36,688 nt of DNA from Lachnospiraceae bacterium (GCA_017624835.1 JAGAMG010000019.1:1-36688), one strand, 5' to 3'. Shown: positions 1-9,702, counted from the first letter of the stretch. Notes: generated from the letters alone by a model not told the origin. Program-made: numbers and translations.

Positions 1-173
1 ATATTTGACGTCTCCGTCCCCAAATCAGCTACAATCTTCTACACCATTTACTACACCATTTCGGTGTGAAATTACACCAATTTGCGATAAATTACGATAC
101 ATCTGTCTTTTTGGCAAAAGCCTGCAAGCCCTTGAAAACACAGGATTCTTCGACATTTCAGGAAGTCTGGAAA
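1..173. other. Intergenic sequence at the left edge, no gene recognised
   Basis: No convincing coding frame is visible on either strand. On the plus strand the sequence TACACCA recurs around positions 40-80, and GGTGT at about 62-66 can pair with ACACC at about 73-77 to form a small hairpin. Together with the broken pyrE start next to it, this stretch looks like foreign or rearranged sequence, perhaps the end of an inserted element. No integrase or transposase gene is visible in the window, so this stays an inference. Confidence 0.35.
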
Positions 174-218
174 TCAAACAACCATAAACTCAATAAATTC
201 CTGCTTGTACTGTTCCAT
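174..218 (-). pseudogene. pyrE: 5' fragment of pyrE (orotate phosphoribosyltransferase), broken after about 13 codons
   Basis: An AGGAGG ribosome binding site at 228-233 lies nine bases before an ATG at 216-218. The frame reads MEQYKQEFIEFMVV and then stops at TGA. The first 13 residues match the usual N-terminus of clostridial PyrE as I remember it, where the protein continues with a serine/aspartate-containing segment and a KSGR motif. The remaining ~200 residues are absent. The fragment follows trpA by about 90 bases on the same strand with no strong terminator between them, so a pyr gene probably once followed the trp operon. Recombination or insertion near position 180 is inferred. A chance short frame behind a good ribosome binding site is the alternative. 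Confidence 0.5.
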
Positions 219-310
219 GCTTCTATTCCTCCTATATTTCTGGGCTTATAAGTCACTTTTCCTATTTTGTTCTATTTCGGTTTTTAGTCTAACATAAAAC
301 TTTTGTTTTT

Positions 311-1090
311 TCAATCAGTTTTAGCTTCCACCATCCCCTTCACATACTCATAAATATATTTCCCCGCATCTTCCCCATACTGTTCAATTATTTTTACAAT
401 GGCACTGCCTACAATCACACCATCTGCCATAGCAGCATACCTTGCGGCCTGCTCGGGGGTGTTAATTCCAAAGCCCACTGCCACAGGGGTATCCGTTACC
501 GCCCTGATTTCTTCTATTATTCCGCCGACGTCCGTGGTTATTTCATTGCGCACTCCGGTAACTCCCATGGAAGATACCAGATAAATATATCCCTTTGCCC
601 TGCCGGCAATCATACGGATTCGTTCCCTGCTGGTGGGGGCAATCAGGGATATGATATCCACATCGTATTTTTCTGCAATCGGCTCCAGTTCTCCCCGTTC
701 CTCAAAGGGCATATCGGGAATGATAATGCCGCTGATACCCACTTCATTACACTTTTTGCAGAAGGCTTCATAACCATACTTAAAGACAGGATTCAGATAA
801 GTAAGGAATACCAGAGGCACATCCACCTTCCGGCTGACCCTTGCAACCATATCAAATACCATATCCGTGGTACAGCCCCCCGGTGCGGACAATGCCCTTA
901 CATTGGCACTTTGAATAACCGGTCCCTCCGCAATGGGGTCGGAAAATGGGATGCCGATTTCAATTAAAGCAGCTCCTGCCCTAGCCATTTCCACAATGAA
1001 TTCTTCTGTTTTTTCCAAAGACGGATCCCCTGCCGTTAAAAATCCGATAAATGCTTTTTTATTTGTAAATGCTTCCGTTATTTTACTCAT
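311..1090 (-). CDS. trpA: Tryptophan synthase alpha subunit
   Basis: The 259-residue protein is a TIM-barrel enzyme of normal family length. It cleaves indole-3-glycerol phosphate to indole and glyceraldehyde 3-phosphate, and indole passes to TrpB through the alpha2-beta2 complex. The visible signature is [12 protein letters not shown] near the N-terminus, then [17 protein letters not shown] with the catalytic glutamate region, and the phosphate-binding GFGINTPEQ near the C-terminus. The start is taken at ATG 1090 (MSKITEAF) because GAGGAG lies nine bases upstream; an ATG 27 bases further upstream has no better site. It overlaps the trpB stop by eight bases, which suggests translational coupling. 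It is the last gene of the trp operon. Confidence 0.97.
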   Translation of the reverse strand: MSKITEAFTNKKAFIGFLTAGDPSLEKTEEFIVEMARAGAALIEIGIPFSDPIAEGPVIQSANVRALSAPGGCTTDMVFDMVARVSRKVDVPLVFLTYLNPVFKYGYEAFCKKCNEVGISGIIIPDMPFEERGELEPIAEKYDVDIISLIAPTSRERIRMIAGRAKGYIYLVSSMGVTGVRNEITTDVGGIIEEIRAVTDTPVAVGFGINTPEQAARYAAMADGVIVGSAIVKIIEQYGEDAGKYIYEYVKGMVEAKTD

Positions 1091-2267
1091 ATAAATCCAC
1101 TCCTCTATATCTTGCAATTGCTGCTACATCCTTATCTCCCCGTCCTGACAGACAGCATATGATTATCTGGTCTTTTTTCATTTTGGGAGCAATTTTCATT
1201 AAATGCGCTACCGCATGAGAGCTTTCAATTGCTGCAATAATTCCTTCTGTTCGTGCAATATATTCAAAAGCTGCAACTGCCTCCTCATCCGTCACGGGAA
1301 CATATTGTGCCCTGCCTGTATCATGCAGGTTTGCATGCTCTGGACCGATTCCCGGGTAGTCAAGTCCCGCTGAAATGGAATAAACCGGAGCAATCTGTCC
1401 GTATTTATCCTGACAAAAATAGGATTTCATACCGTGGAATACCCCTTCCGTTCCGGTAGCAATGGTAGCAGCTGTCTTTTCTGTGTCAACACCAAGTCCT
1501 GCTGCCTCACAGCCAATGAGCTTTACCGATTCATCCTGAATAAATTCATAGAACATTCCCATAGCATTGCTGCCACCGCCCACACAGGCCATTACCACAT
1601 CCGGCAGCTTCCCTTCCTTTTTCAGAATCTGTGCCCTTGCCTCCCGACTGATAACGCTCTGGAAATCCCGGACAATCATGGGGAAGGGATGGGGGCCCAT
1701 AACGGAACCTAACACATAAAGAGTATCCTCCACCCTCTTAGTCCACTCTCTCATACATTCATTTACAGCATCCTTTAAGGTCTGGGTACCGCTTTCCACA
1801 GGATGTACTTTTGCCCCCAAAAGCTCCATGCGGTACACATTTAATGCCTGCCGTATGGTATCCTCCTTTCCCATGAAAATTTCACATTCCAGACCCAAAA
1901 GAGCTGCTGCCGTAGCTGTTGCCACCCCATGCTGTCCTGCCCCTGTCTCTGCAATAATTCTGGTTTTTCCCATCTTCTTGGCAAGAAGTGCCTGCCCCAG
2001 TACATTGTTAATTTTGTGGGAACCGGTGTGATTTAAATCCTCTCGCTTAAAGTAAATCTTTGCTCCCCCCAGGTCCTTAGTCATTTTTTCCGCATAATAA
2101 AGAAGGGAAGGTCTTCCTGCATATTCCTTTAATAAAGTGTCCAGTTCCCTGTTAAAATCCGGGTCTTTTTTATAAAATTCATATGCCTCTTCCAGCTTGT
2201 TTACTTCATTCATCAGAGTTTCCGGAATATACTGTCCTCCGTGAATACCATATCTTCCTTTTGCCAT
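1083..2267 (-). CDS. trpB: Tryptophan synthase beta subunit
   Basis: The 394-residue pyridoxal phosphate enzyme condenses indole with L-serine to give L-tryptophan, in complex with TrpA. The PLP lysine lies in HTGSHKINN near residue 85-93. The motif [13 protein letters not shown], the glycine-rich phosphate loop [13 protein letters not shown] and the C-terminal [10 protein letters not shown] are all present. It is the TrpB1 type that partners TrpA rather than the longer TrpB2. A GGAGG site precedes the ATG. trpF ends 21 bases upstream. Confidence 0.98.
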   Translation of the reverse strand: MAKGRYGIHGGQYIPETLMNEVNKLEEAYEFYKKDPDFNRELDTLLKEYAGRPSLLYYAEKMTKDLGGAKIYFKREDLNHTGSHKINNVLGQALLAKKMGKTRIIAETGAGQHGVATATAAALLGLECEIFMGKEDTIRQALNVYRMELLGAKVHPVESGTQTLKDAVNECMREWTKRVEDTLYVLGSVMGPHPFPMIVRDFQSVISREARAQILKKEGKLPDVVMACVGGGSNAMGMFYEFIQDESVKLIGCEAAGLGVDTEKTAATIATGTEGVFHGMKSYFCQDKYGQIAPVYSISAGLDYPGIGPEHANLHDTGRAQYVPVTDEEAVAAFEYIARTEGIIAAIESSHAVAHLMKIAPKMKKDQIIICCLSGRGDKDVAAIARYRGVDLYE

Positions 2268-2288
2268 TTCTTTGCCTCCATTATCCTT

Positions 2289-2918
2289 TTATTTTATCTT
2301 CCTTACCTTATTTACCATAGCAAGAATCTTTTCACTGTCCTTATATCCATTTGTTTCCACGGCACTGCTTACATCCACCCCAAAAGGACTGCACAGTGCC
2401 AAAGCTTTCTCCACATTCTCACAGTTAATTCCTCCTGCCAAAAAGATGGGCTTTGTTATCTTCTTCTCCACGTTCTGCAAAAGCTTCCAATCAAAACATT
2501 CTCCGGTTCCGCCGTATCCTGTTTGGGAAAAAGTATCAAAAAGCAGGTAATCTGCGGATAGCTCCTGTGCCCGGAGAATATCCTCTTCTCCTGCCACCCG
2601 GACTGCCTTGATTATAACCGCATCCTTGATAAGCGACTTTAACTGTTTTATATACTCCTCATCTTCCTCTCCGTGAAGCTGAACCATATCAATGATTCCT
2701 TCCTGCACCAATTCGGCTATTATTCTCGGAGCTTCATTTACAAAAACTCCCACTGCCGTAATGTCAGGTTTCAAAAGTGCCCGTAGCTCCTTTGCCTGTT
2801 CCTTAGTCACCCTCCGGCGACTCCCGGTAAAGACGAAACCAATGTAATCCGGCTTGCACTGATTTACATAGGCAATATCCTCTACTCTGCGAAGTCCACA
2901 AATTTTAATCTTTGCCAT
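2289..2918 (-). CDS. trpF: Phosphoribosylanthranilate isomerase
   Basis: The 209-residue TIM-barrel protein carries out the Amadori rearrangement of N-(5'-phosphoribosyl)anthranilate to CdRP. The N-terminal [10 protein letters not shown] holds the catalytic cysteine, and the GVFVNE, VQLHGEED and LAGGINCENV motifs follow the family order. The start is ATG 2918 (MAKIKICG) because CGGAGGTG lies just upstream; the frame stays open 87 bases further but reads inside the trpC end. It overlaps the 3' end of trpC by 14 bases, so the two proteins are made separately, not as the fused TrpCF of enterobacteria. Confidence 0.96.
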   Translation of the reverse strand: MAKIKICGLRRVEDIAYVNQCKPDYIGFVFTGSRRRVTKEQAKELRALLKPDITAVGVFVNEAPRIIAELVQEGIIDMVQLHGEEDEEYIKQLKSLIKDAVIIKAVRVAGEEDILRAQELSADYLLFDTFSQTGYGGTGECFDWKLLQNVEKKITKPIFLAGGINCENVEKALALCSPFGVDVSSAVETNGYKDSEKILAMVNKVRKIK

Positions 2919-3768
2919 GGCACACCTCCGTTTTCTCCGGGCACTGCCCTTTTGCGCAGTGTGCCCCACCCCGGGAGAGCGCTCCCAGCATTTTTGCTTT
3001 ATCACTGCTTCGCATCAGTGTTTCTCCGATAAGTACTGCATTAGTTCCGTTCCTCCTTAGGATTTCCACATCATCCGCTGTTTCGATTCCGCTTTCCGAG
3101 ACAAACACTATCTCTTTTGGTACGAAAGACCTTAATCTCACACTATTGTTGATATCCACAGTAAAGGTCTTCAAATCCCGGTTATTGACACCGATAATTT
3201 CTGCCCCTGCTGCCAATGCACGCTTGATTTCCTCCTCATCATGGGTTTCCACCAACGCAGACAAACCAATACTGTGTGCGATTTGCAGGAAATCCTGCAA
3301 TTTCTTATCCTCTAACAACCCACAGATGAGCAGTACTGCCGAAGCCCCCAGTAGCTTAGCTTCATAAATCTGATAGGCATCCACTATAAAATCCTTCCGA
3401 AGTACCGGTAGGGAAATACTCTCTGCAATTTTCTTCAGATACGTGTCCTTTCCCAGAAAATACTCCGGCTCCGTCAGAACGGACACTGCCGATGCTCCTG
3501 CCCTTTCGTAGTCCTTTGCAATTTCCAGATAGGGAAATTCTTCTGCTATCAAGCCCTTTGACGGAGAAGCTTTCTTTACCTCACAGATAAAATTGATACC
3601 TTCCCTTTCCAGAGCTTTCTTGAAGGGAAAGGAAAATCCACTATTTTCTTTACATTCCTTCTTAGCAAACAGCTCTGCCTGTTCTTTTATTGTTTCAAAA
3701 GGGACTTTTTGCTTTTTGGCTTCTATATCTACTCTTCGCTTTTCTGCAATTTCATTTAATATATTCAT
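2905..3768 (-). CDS. trpC: Indole-3-glycerol phosphate synthase
   Basis: The 287-residue TIM-barrel enzyme closes the indole ring of CdRP with loss of CO2 and water. The N-terminal helix with [10 protein letters not shown], then [13 protein letters not shown] with the catalytic lysines, [26 protein letters not shown] and the phosphate-binding [11 protein letters not shown] are all present. About 20 residues at the C-terminus ([22 protein letters not shown] region) are a cysteine-containing extension beyond the usual end. This part overlaps the start of trpF and may be poorly constrained. The start ATG overlaps the trpD stop in an ATGA arrangement. Confidence 0.97.
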   Translation of the reverse strand: MNILNEIAEKRRVDIEAKKQKVPFETIKEQAELFAKKECKENSGFSFPFKKALEREGINFICEVKKASPSKGLIAEEFPYLEIAKDYERAGASAVSVLTEPEYFLGKDTYLKKIAESISLPVLRKDFIVDAYQIYEAKLLGASAVLLICGLLEDKKLQDFLQIAHSIGLSALVETHDEEEIKRALAAGAEIIGVNNRDLKTFTVDINNSVRLRSFVPKEIVFVSESGIETADDVEILRRNGTNAVLIGETLMRSSDKAKMLGALSRGGAHCAKGQCPEKTEVCHGKD

Positions 3769-4784
3769 ATAACTTCTCCCGACCGATTACTTAAGGCAAT
3801 AAACTTCTCCAGTTGCTTAAGCGCCCTGCCGCTGTCAATTGCCGTTCTCGCAATTTCAATGCCCTCCTGAATGGAGCACCCCTTCGCAATATGAATGGCA
3901 GCACCTGCATTTAGAATTACCGCATCCCTTTTAGGACCCTTTTCCCCCTCCAGAATCCTTCCGGCAATGGCTGCGTTTTCTTCCGGGGTTCCACCAACCA
4001 ATTCTTCCTTTTTACATCTTGTAAAGCCGTAATCCTCCGGTTTCATTTCATAGGACTTGAAGGTACCGTTTATAGCTTCACATACAAAGGTAGGTGCACT
4101 GAGGGAAATTTCATCAATGTTATCCTCCCCATACACCACCATTGCACTTTTCACTCCCAAATTTACCAGCACTCTGGCAAGAGGCTCTACCAAGTCTTTT
4201 CCATATACCCCCAAAAGCTGCATGCTGGCTCCTGCGGGATTTGCCAAAGGTCCCAGACAATTGAATAGAGTACGCACACCCATTTCCTTACGGACACCAC
4301 CCACAAATCTCATGGCGGTATGGTATTTCTGGGCAAACAGGAAGCAGATATTCAATTCCTTTAGAAGCTCTGCGCTCTCCTCCGGAGACAAATCAATTTT
4401 TACCCCCAATGCTTCCAGACAGTCCGCGGTACCGCATTTGCTGGAGGCTGCCCGATTCCCATGCTTTGCCACAGGAATGCCCACAGAAGATACCACAATG
4501 GATGCCAATGTGGAAATATTAATAGTATTAGCTCCGTCCCCTCCGGTTCCTACAATTTCCAACACATCCATGTCATTTAAAAATCGCTCACAGTGCTGTC
4601 TCATGACTCTTGCAGCAGAGGTAATTTCTTCAATGGTTTCCCCCTTCATGTTTAATGCCGTCAGGAAGGAAGCCTTTTGGGCATCCGTAGCAATCCCCTC
4701 CATAATTTCATTCATAACTGCTGTCATCATCTCATCACTTAAATTTTCTCTATTAACTACCCTTGCAATTGCCTCTTTAATCAT
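3765..4784 (-). CDS. trpD: Anthranilate phosphoribosyltransferase
   Basis: The 339-residue enzyme moves phosphoribose from PRPP to anthranilate. The PRPP-binding motif [17 protein letters not shown] is near residue 75-90, followed by [16 protein letters not shown], and the [17 protein letters not shown] and [11 protein letters not shown] blocks are intact. The best start is ATG 4784 ([10 protein letters not shown]): AAGGTGG lies eight bases upstream, and the in-frame GTG at 4796 would sit inside that site. It is unfused to trpG, as usual in clostridia. It follows trpG by 19 bases and overlaps trpC by four. Confidence 0.97.
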   Translation of the reverse strand: MIKEAIARVVNRENLSDEMMTAVMNEIMEGIATDAQKASFLTALNMKGETIEEITSAARVMRQHCERFLNDMDVLEIVGTGGDGANTINISTLASIVVSSVGIPVAKHGNRAASSKCGTADCLEALGVKIDLSPEESAELLKELNICFLFAQKYHTAMRFVGGVRKEMGVRTLFNCLGPLANPAGASMQLLGVYGKDLVEPLARVLVNLGVKSAMVVYGEDNIDEISLSAPTFVCEAINGTFKSYEMKPEDYGFTRCKKEELVGGTPEENAAIAGRILEGEKGPKRDAVILNAGAAIHIAKGCSIQEGIEIARTAIDSGRALKQLEKFIALSNRSGEVI

Positions 4785-4803
4785 TTTCTTTTCCACCTTT
4801 TCT

Positions 4804-5391
4804 TCACAAACTTATTTTCTTATAATTAATATCCATAAAATTTTTCAGGATTTGTTTTCCATCCGGTGTCAAAATGGATTCAGGATGAAACTGTAGTCCA
4901 TACACCGGATAACGCTTATGCTCTACCGCCATAATTTCTCCATCCTGTGCTACAGCAGTTACCATTAATTCATCAGGAATCGTTTCCCGCTTTGCCGCTA
5001 GGGAATGATATCTTGCAACTCTTATGTTCTCATTCAGCCCCCAAAATAGCTTGCTATTGGTATCCACTTTCGTATGGGACTGTTTTCCGTGCATTAAAGT
5101 AGTAGCATAGGTTACGGTTGCTCCATACACCTGACAGATTGCCTGATGTCCCAAACATACACCTAATATGGGAATTGTCCCTCCCAATTCTTTTACCACC
5201 GCCTCACAGATTCCGGCTTTTTCCGGTTTGCCGGGCCCCGGTGAAAGAATGATATGAGTAGGATTTAACTGCCTGATTTGGGCAACTGTCATTTCATCAT
5301 TTCGTACCACTTTAATCTCCGGAGTAATTTCCCCCACTAATTGATAAAGGTTATAGGAAAAGCTATCATAATTATCAAGCAATAATACCAT
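4804..5391 (-). CDS. trpG: Anthranilate synthase component II (glutamine amidotransferase)
   Basis: The 195-residue class I amidotransferase releases ammonia from glutamine for TrpE. The motif ILSPGPGKP, the nucleophile in [14 protein letters not shown] and the C-terminal histidine-glutamate pair in GLQFHPES form a complete catalytic triad. In many Firmicutes this subunit is shared with folate synthesis (PabA); its place here next to trpE supports the tryptophan role. The ATG directly follows the trpE stop codon with no spacing, and its GGGGAGGAGG site lies inside the end of trpE, so the pair is probably translationally coupled. Confidence 0.97.
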   Translation of the reverse strand: MVLLLDNYDSFSYNLYQLVGEITPEIKVVRNDEMTVAQIRQLNPTHIILSPGPGKPEKAGICEAVVKELGGTIPILGVCLGHQAICQVYGATVTYATTLMHGKQSHTKVDTNSKLFWGLNENIRVARYHSLAAKRETIPDELMVTAVAQDGEIMAVEHKRYPVYGLQFHPESILTPDGKQILKNFMDINYKKISL

Positions 5392-6864
5392 TTACACATC
5401 CTCCTCCCCTGCCGCAAGTGCATTCATAACCGCTTGAGCCTTGTTTATGCATTCCTGATATTCCTTTTGAGGAATGCTGTCTGCCACAATCCCGGCGCCT
5501 GACCTGACAAACACTTTTCCGTTTTTTTGAAAAGCAATTCTTATGGCAATGCAGGCATCCATGTTTCCTGTAAAGTCCAGATAGCCGATTGCTCCCCCAT
5601 AAATGCCTCTCTTATTTTGTTCCAGTTCATCAATAATTTCTATTGCTCGTATCTTCGGTGCACCGGACAAGGTTCCGGCAGGCAATACCGCATCTATTGC
5701 ATCCAGTGCCGTTTTATCTTCCCGGATTTCTCCCCTCACAGTAGAACCGATATGCATTACATGGGAATATCGCTCAATTGCCATATATTTTTCCACTGCT
5801 ACAGTACCGAATTTACTGATTTTCCCCAGGTCATTTCTACCCAAGTCCACCAGCATATTGTGTTCTGCCAGCTCCTTCTCATCTGCCAACAATTCTTTTT
5901 CTAAACGGATATCCTCTTCCGTATCTTTTCCTCTTTGTCTTGTTCCCGCTAAGGGGAATGTATGAAGTGTTCCGTTTTCCAGCTTTACCAAGGTCTCCGG
6001 TGATGCCCCTGCCACCTCCAGTTCATTGGAACTAAAGTAAAACATATAGGGGGAAGGGTTGGTGATTCTAAGTATCCGATAGGCATTTAACAGACTGCCT
6101 TCAAAATCTGCATCCAATCGGTTGGATAAAACTACCTGAAAAATATCTCCTTCGTAAATATACTGCTTTGCCTTTGCAACCATGCTGCAATATTCTTCTT
6201 CCTGAAACAGCTTTCTAAATTCCGACTTAAGTCTTCCGGGACTTACGATAATGGGGTCTCCTTCTTTTATCAGGGTAATGATTCTTCTGATTTCCTCTGT
6301 TGCCTTTTGGTATTCCTTCTCCAGATTCTCCACTTTGGCATTTACAATTATCACTATCTTTTGCCTGAGATTATCAAAGGCAATTACCTTATCAAACAAC
6401 ATCAAATCTACATCCATGAAACCTTCCTCATCTTTGGCATCCAGCGTAAGAGAGGGTTCACTGTATTTTACATAATCATAAGAGAAATATCCTACCAGAC
6501 CTCCGGTAAAGGGTGGTAACCCCGGAACCTGCGGACTCCTATATGCTTCCATAATTTCCCGGATTACTTTTCCCGGATGGGAAGTTTCTGTTTGCAGGAT
6601 TTCTCTCCCGTTTTCATTGGTTGTCTTAATGGTCACAACGCCATCTGTGCAGGAAATTTCCAGGGTTGGTTCATAGCCCAAAAAAGTGTATCTGCCCCAA
6701 CGTTTTTGTTCTTCCACGCTCTCTAACATGTAACAGTGGGAGCTGACCCCTTTTAGAATTTTCAATACCTCCATGGGGGTTCTGATGTCCGCCATGATTT
6801 CCTCACTGATGGGGATGACTTTGAATCCATGGGTTAATTTTTTTGCTTGGTTTAATGTAATCAT
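5392..6864 (-). CDS. trpE: Anthranilate synthase component I
   Basis: The 490-residue chorismate-using enzyme makes anthranilate with ammonia from TrpG and is the committed step of the pathway. The N-terminal domain carries the CYMLESVEEQKRWGRYTFLG block, related to the LLES feedback site that binds tryptophan. The C-terminal chorismate-binding domain has GDIFQVVLSNR, AGASPETLVKL, PLAGTRQRG, DLGRNDLGKI and GTLSGAPKIRA. The start at ATG 6864 follows AAGGAGG; the frame extends 39 bases upstream, but that part lies in the T-box terminator. It is the first gene of the operon and is regulated by the leader at 6885-7190. Confidence 0.97.
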   Translation of the reverse strand: MITLNQAKKLTHGFKVIPISEEIMADIRTPMEVLKILKGVSSHCYMLESVEEQKRWGRYTFLGYEPTLEISCTDGVVTIKTTNENGREILQTETSHPGKVIREIMEAYRSPQVPGLPPFTGGLVGYFSYDYVKYSEPSLTLDAKDEEGFMDVDLMLFDKVIAFDNLRQKIVIIVNAKVENLEKEYQKATEEIRRIITLIKEGDPIIVSPGRLKSEFRKLFQEEEYCSMVAKAKQYIYEGDIFQVVLSNRLDADFEGSLLNAYRILRITNPSPYMFYFSSNELEVAGASPETLVKLENGTLHTFPLAGTRQRGKDTEEDIRLEKELLADEKELAEHNMLVDLGRNDLGKISKFGTVAVEKYMAIERYSHVMHIGSTVRGEIREDKTALDAIDAVLPAGTLSGAPKIRAIEIIDELEQNKRGIYGGAIGYLDFTGNMDACIAIRIAFQKNGKVFVRSGAGIVADSIPQKEYQECINKAQAVMNALAAGEEDV

Positions 6865-6884
6865 ATTTCCTCCTTTTTCCACAC

Positions 6885-6930
6885 AAAAAACCGCCCTTAA
6901 CAATAGCCTACACTATTGTCAAGGACGGTA
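6885..6930 (-). terminator. Rho-independent terminator of the trp T-box leader
   Basis: A long stem is formed by ACCGTCCTT plus ACAATAG pairing with CTATTGT plus AAGGGCGGT, followed by six U residues in the transcript (plus-strand A run 6885-6890). It lies between the T-box core and the trpE ribosome binding site, so it is the off state of the switch. Confidence 0.85.
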
Positions 6931-7190
6931 ACTATACATAAAAATATAACAGAATACCGCGGTGCCACCTTGCTTTGTGGAATCCACACTCTCATCAGAA
7001 TACTAACATATTCCCGGCAACTGACGCATACCCTCGCGTCGTAGAATACTCGGGAATTGCTTCCCTTTGACTACGCCCTCAGTGGTCCATTTAATAAATA
7101 GCATTCTGCCGGTTCTCAGCAATCCCGGCTCTCTGTAAGTGCCCTGTTTATTTTTATCTCCACTTCAACGGTTTGGCTTTATGAAATTTG
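6885..7190 (-). promoter_or_regulatory. Tryptophan-specific T-box riboswitch upstream of trpE
   Basis: The transcript carries the T-box core AGGTGGCACCGCGG (6957-6970, minus strand), which binds the NCCA end of uncharged tRNA. In stem I, AGAGAGCCGG and GAGAACCGG form the distal part. AATAAA/TTTATT and AGTGG/CCACT helices frame an internal loop holding TGG followed by A (7087-7089), the specifier codon for tRNA-Trp. A GGGAA...TTCCCG stem lies between. When tRNA-Trp is uncharged the antiterminator should form and the whole trpEGDCFBA operon is read. The order of elements and the terminator at 6885-6930 fit the family fully. Confidence 0.93.
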
Positions 7191-7195
7191 AATTT

Positions 7196-7223
7196 ATTAT
7201 ACTGCTATTATAGTATATGTCAA
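7196..7223 (-). promoter_or_regulatory. SigA-type promoter of the trp operon
   Basis: Minus-strand TTGACA (7218-7223) and TATAAT (7196-7201) are separated by 16 bases and lie just before the T-box leader. Both hexamers are perfect, so the operon probably starts strongly and is controlled mainly by attenuation. Confidence 0.85.
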
Positions 7224-7230
7224 GTGTTTT

Positions 7231-7270
7231 TTTCGGTGACCTATTATTTTTTTCGGTGACCTATTATTTT
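7231..7270. repeat. Exact 20-bp tandem duplication between nrdD and the trp promoter
   Basis: Two identical 20-base copies lie at 7231-7250 and 7251-7270, each holding CGGTGACC flanked by T/A runs. They sit between the nrdD stop and the trp -35 box. No nrdD terminator hairpin is seen here, so nrdD transcripts may read through into the trp leader. Confidence 0.95.
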
Positions 7271-7284
7271 TCTCATTAATATCT

Positions 7285-9702
7285 TTACATATTCTCCACA
7301 TACTTCTTAATATTGGAAACATTCACATATCTTTTAGGCACACCTTCGGTTACCACCACCAAAGTAGGTGCCTGCATTACACTGTAACGACTGGTCAGCT
7401 CGGGATTGTCCTCCGCATCAATCACTTCGTAATCCACATCCTGAAGATACTCCTTCGCCAGCTTGCAGTTGGGACAGGTTTTGGTAGTAAACAAATAAGT
7501 TACATTCTGAACATCTGTCGTATTTTCTGCACCATTTGCAGCGTATTCACCTGCTCCGTTTCCTGCAACATTATCTGCCGTAACCGCCGCTGCACTGTCT
7601 ATTTTCCTCTCCCCTGAACGCTTCAATTTAGAATTTTGCACATCATACTCCGTACGATTCGCATACTCCTGAAGCTTTCCGTCATTCCAATTCTGTACCG
7701 GACGATAATAGCCTGTAATACGGCTGTAAACCTCTGTCTTGGAACCACAGTGCGGACATTCCTTTACCTCTCCTGCCAAATAACCATGCTCCTTACAAAT
7801 GGAATAGGTGGGAGACAGGGTATAATAAGGCAGCTTGTAATTAGTTGCAATGGCACGAACCAAAGCTGCCGCAGCCTTCCAATCGGGAAGCTTTTCTCCT
7901 AAGAATGCATGGAATACCGTGCCGGAAGTATACAAAGTCTGCAATTCATCCTGAATATCCAAGGCATCAAAGATATCCACGGTGTAATCCACCGGCAAAT
8001 GAGAGGAATTGGTGTAATAAGGAGTATCCCCTGCCTTGCCTGCAGTCTTAATTGCCGGCCAACGTTTCCTGTCATGCTTTGCCAGACGATAGGTGGTACT
8101 CTCCGCCGGGGTAGCCTCCAAATTATATAAGTCACCATACTTCTCCTGATAATCGGAAAGACGGGTTCTCATATGATTTAAAACCTCTTTGGTAAATTCC
8201 TGAGTTTCCTTACTGCTCATGTCTGCACGAAGCCAATTTGCATTTAACCCCACCTCATTCATACCAATCAAACCAATGGTGGAAAAATGGTTATCAAAGG
8301 AGCCCAAATATCTCTTGGTATAGGGATAAAGTCCTTCATCTAAAAGCTTGGAAATCACCCCCCTCTTAATTTTCAGGGAACGGGCTGCTATATCCAGCAT
8401 ACGGTTTAATCGAGTATAAAACTCATCCTTATTGGCAGACAAATAGGCAATACGGGGCATGTTAATAGTAACTACCCCCACACTTCCGGTACTTTCACCG
8501 GAGCCAAAGAAGCCACCTGTTTTCTTGCGAAGCTCACGCAAATCCAAACGCAGACGACAGCACATACTACGCACATCACTGGGCTGCATGTCAGAATTAA
8601 TATAGTTGGAAAAATAAGGTGTCCCATATTTTGCTGTCATTTCAAACAGCAATCTGTTATTTTCCGTGTCGGACCAATCAAAATCTCTGGTAATGGAATA
8701 AGTGGGAATGGGATATTGGAACCCGCGACCATTGGAATCGCCTTCAATCATGGTTTCAATAAATGCTTTATTGACCATGTCCATTTCCTTTTTACAATCC
8801 TTATATTTAAAATCCATTTCCTTGCCGCCTACAATGGCAGGAAGCTCTGCCAAGTCATCCGGCACCGTCCAATCCAAAGTAATATTGGAAAAGGGTGCCT
8901 GAGTTCCCCAACGGCTGGGGGTATTAACACCATATATAAATGCCTCAATGCATTTCTTTACTTCGGGATAAGTTAAATTGTCCACCTTTACAAAAGGAGC
9001 AAGGTAAGTATCAAAGGAAGAAAATGCCTGTGCACCTGCCCATTCATTCTGCATAATTCCCAAAAAATTTACCATCTGATTACAAAGCACGGAAAGATGC
9101 TTTGCAGGAGCAGATGTAATCTTGCCGGTAATTCCTCCAAGTCCTTCGGTAATCAACTGCTTTAAAGACCAGCCTGCACAATAACCGGTCAGCATGGACA
9201 AATCATGAATATGAATATCTGCATTCCTATGTGCCTCTGCAATTTCCTCATCATAAATTTCAGAAAGCCAATAATTGGCAGTAACCGCACCGGAATTACT
9301 CAAAATCAAACCACCTACAGAGTAGGTAACCGTAGAATTTTCCTTTACACGCCAATCCTCAACCTTTACATAGCTGTTTACCACATCCTTATAATCAAGA
9401 ATAGTGGACTTCATAGTACGCATCTTTTCACGCTGCTTGCGGTACAGAATATAAGCCTTAGCTACCTCTTCATAGCCGGCCTGTCCCAAAACACGTTCTA
9501 CACTGTCCTGAATATCCTCCACATGAATCTCACCCTCCACCAGCTTTGACTGAAAATCAGCGGTGACACGCAGAGCCAACAAATCTACAATGTCATTATT
9601 ATAAGTCATTTCTGTAGCATTAAATGCCTTCATAATGACATCGTTGATTTTGGTCAACGTAAAATCTGTTCTTGAACCGTCTCTCTTAATTACCTGAAAC
9701 AT
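7285..9702 (-). CDS. nrdD: Anaerobic (class III) ribonucleoside-triphosphate reductase with C-terminal glutaredoxin-like domain
   Basis: The 805-residue glycyl radical enzyme reduces NTPs to dNTPs without oxygen. An N-terminal ATP-cone (about 1-90, VIKRDGSRTDF) senses ATP/dATP. The large catalytic barrel follows. A zinc-binding segment (CKEHGYLAGEVKECPHCG) precedes the glycyl radical motif RITGYYRPVQ, with the glycine near residue 664. After a low-complexity Ala/Asn/Gly linker (about 700-733), a glutaredoxin/NrdH-like domain runs from about 734 to 805 with redox motif CPNC and a cis-proline APT. That fused reductant suggests electrons come from a thiol system rather than formate. The start is ATG 9702 (MFQVIKRDG), behind GGAGG; an upstream in-frame start has no site. 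The activase gene nrdG is not adjacent. Confidence 0.96.
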   Translation of the reverse strand: MFQVIKRDGSRTDFTLTKINDVIMKAFNATEMTYNNDIVDLLALRVTADFQSKLVEGEIHVEDIQDSVERVLGQAGYEEVAKAYILYRKQREKMRTMKSTILDYKDVVNSYVKVEDWRVKENSTVTYSVGGLILSNSGAVTANYWLSEIYDEEIAEAHRNADIHIHDLSMLTGYCAGWSLKQLITEGLGGITGKITSAPAKHLSVLCNQMVNFLGIMQNEWAGAQAFSSFDTYLAPFVKVDNLTYPEVKKCIEAFIYGVNTPSRWGTQAPFSNITLDWTVPDDLAELPAIVGGKEMDFKYKDCKKEMDMVNKAFIETMIEGDSNGRGFQYPIPTYSITRDFDWSDTENNRLLFEMTAKYGTPYFSNYINSDMQPSDVRSMCCRLRLDLRELRKKTGGFFGSGESTGSVGVVTINMPRIAYLSANKDEFYTRLNRMLDIAARSLKIKRGVISKLLDEGLYPYTKRYLGSFDNHFSTIGLIGMNEVGLNANWLRADMSSKETQEFTKEVLNHMRTRLSDYQEKYGDLYNLEATPAESTTYRLAKHDRKRWPAIKTAGKAGDTPYYTNSSHLPVDYTVDIFDALDIQDELQTLYTSGTVFHAFLGEKLPDWKAAAALVRAIATNYKLPYYTLSPTYSICKEHGYLAGEVKECPHCGSKTEVYSRITGYYRPVQNWNDGKLQEYANRTEYDVQNSKLKRSGERKIDSAAAVTADNVAGNGAGEYAANGAENTTDVQNVTYLFTTKTCPNCKLAKEYLQDVDYEVIDAEDNPELTSRYSVMQAPTLVVVTEGVPKRYVNVSNIKKYVENM

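Noticed and set aside
2912-3367. 151-codon plus-strand frame opposite trpC
   Set aside because: It is a mirror of the trpC codon pattern with no start signals.
4057-4896. 279-codon plus-strand frame opposite trpD
   Set aside because: It is antisense to an intact trpD, has no ribosome binding site and reads as low-complexity Ser/Thr/Ile sequence.
5527-5965. Plus-strand frames opposite trpE (about 120 codons)
   Set aside because: They are antisense shadows without start signals or recognisable domains.
6865-6903. 13-residue N-terminal extension of TrpE
   Set aside because: It would be encoded by the T-box terminator, while AAGGAGG precedes the ATG at 6864.
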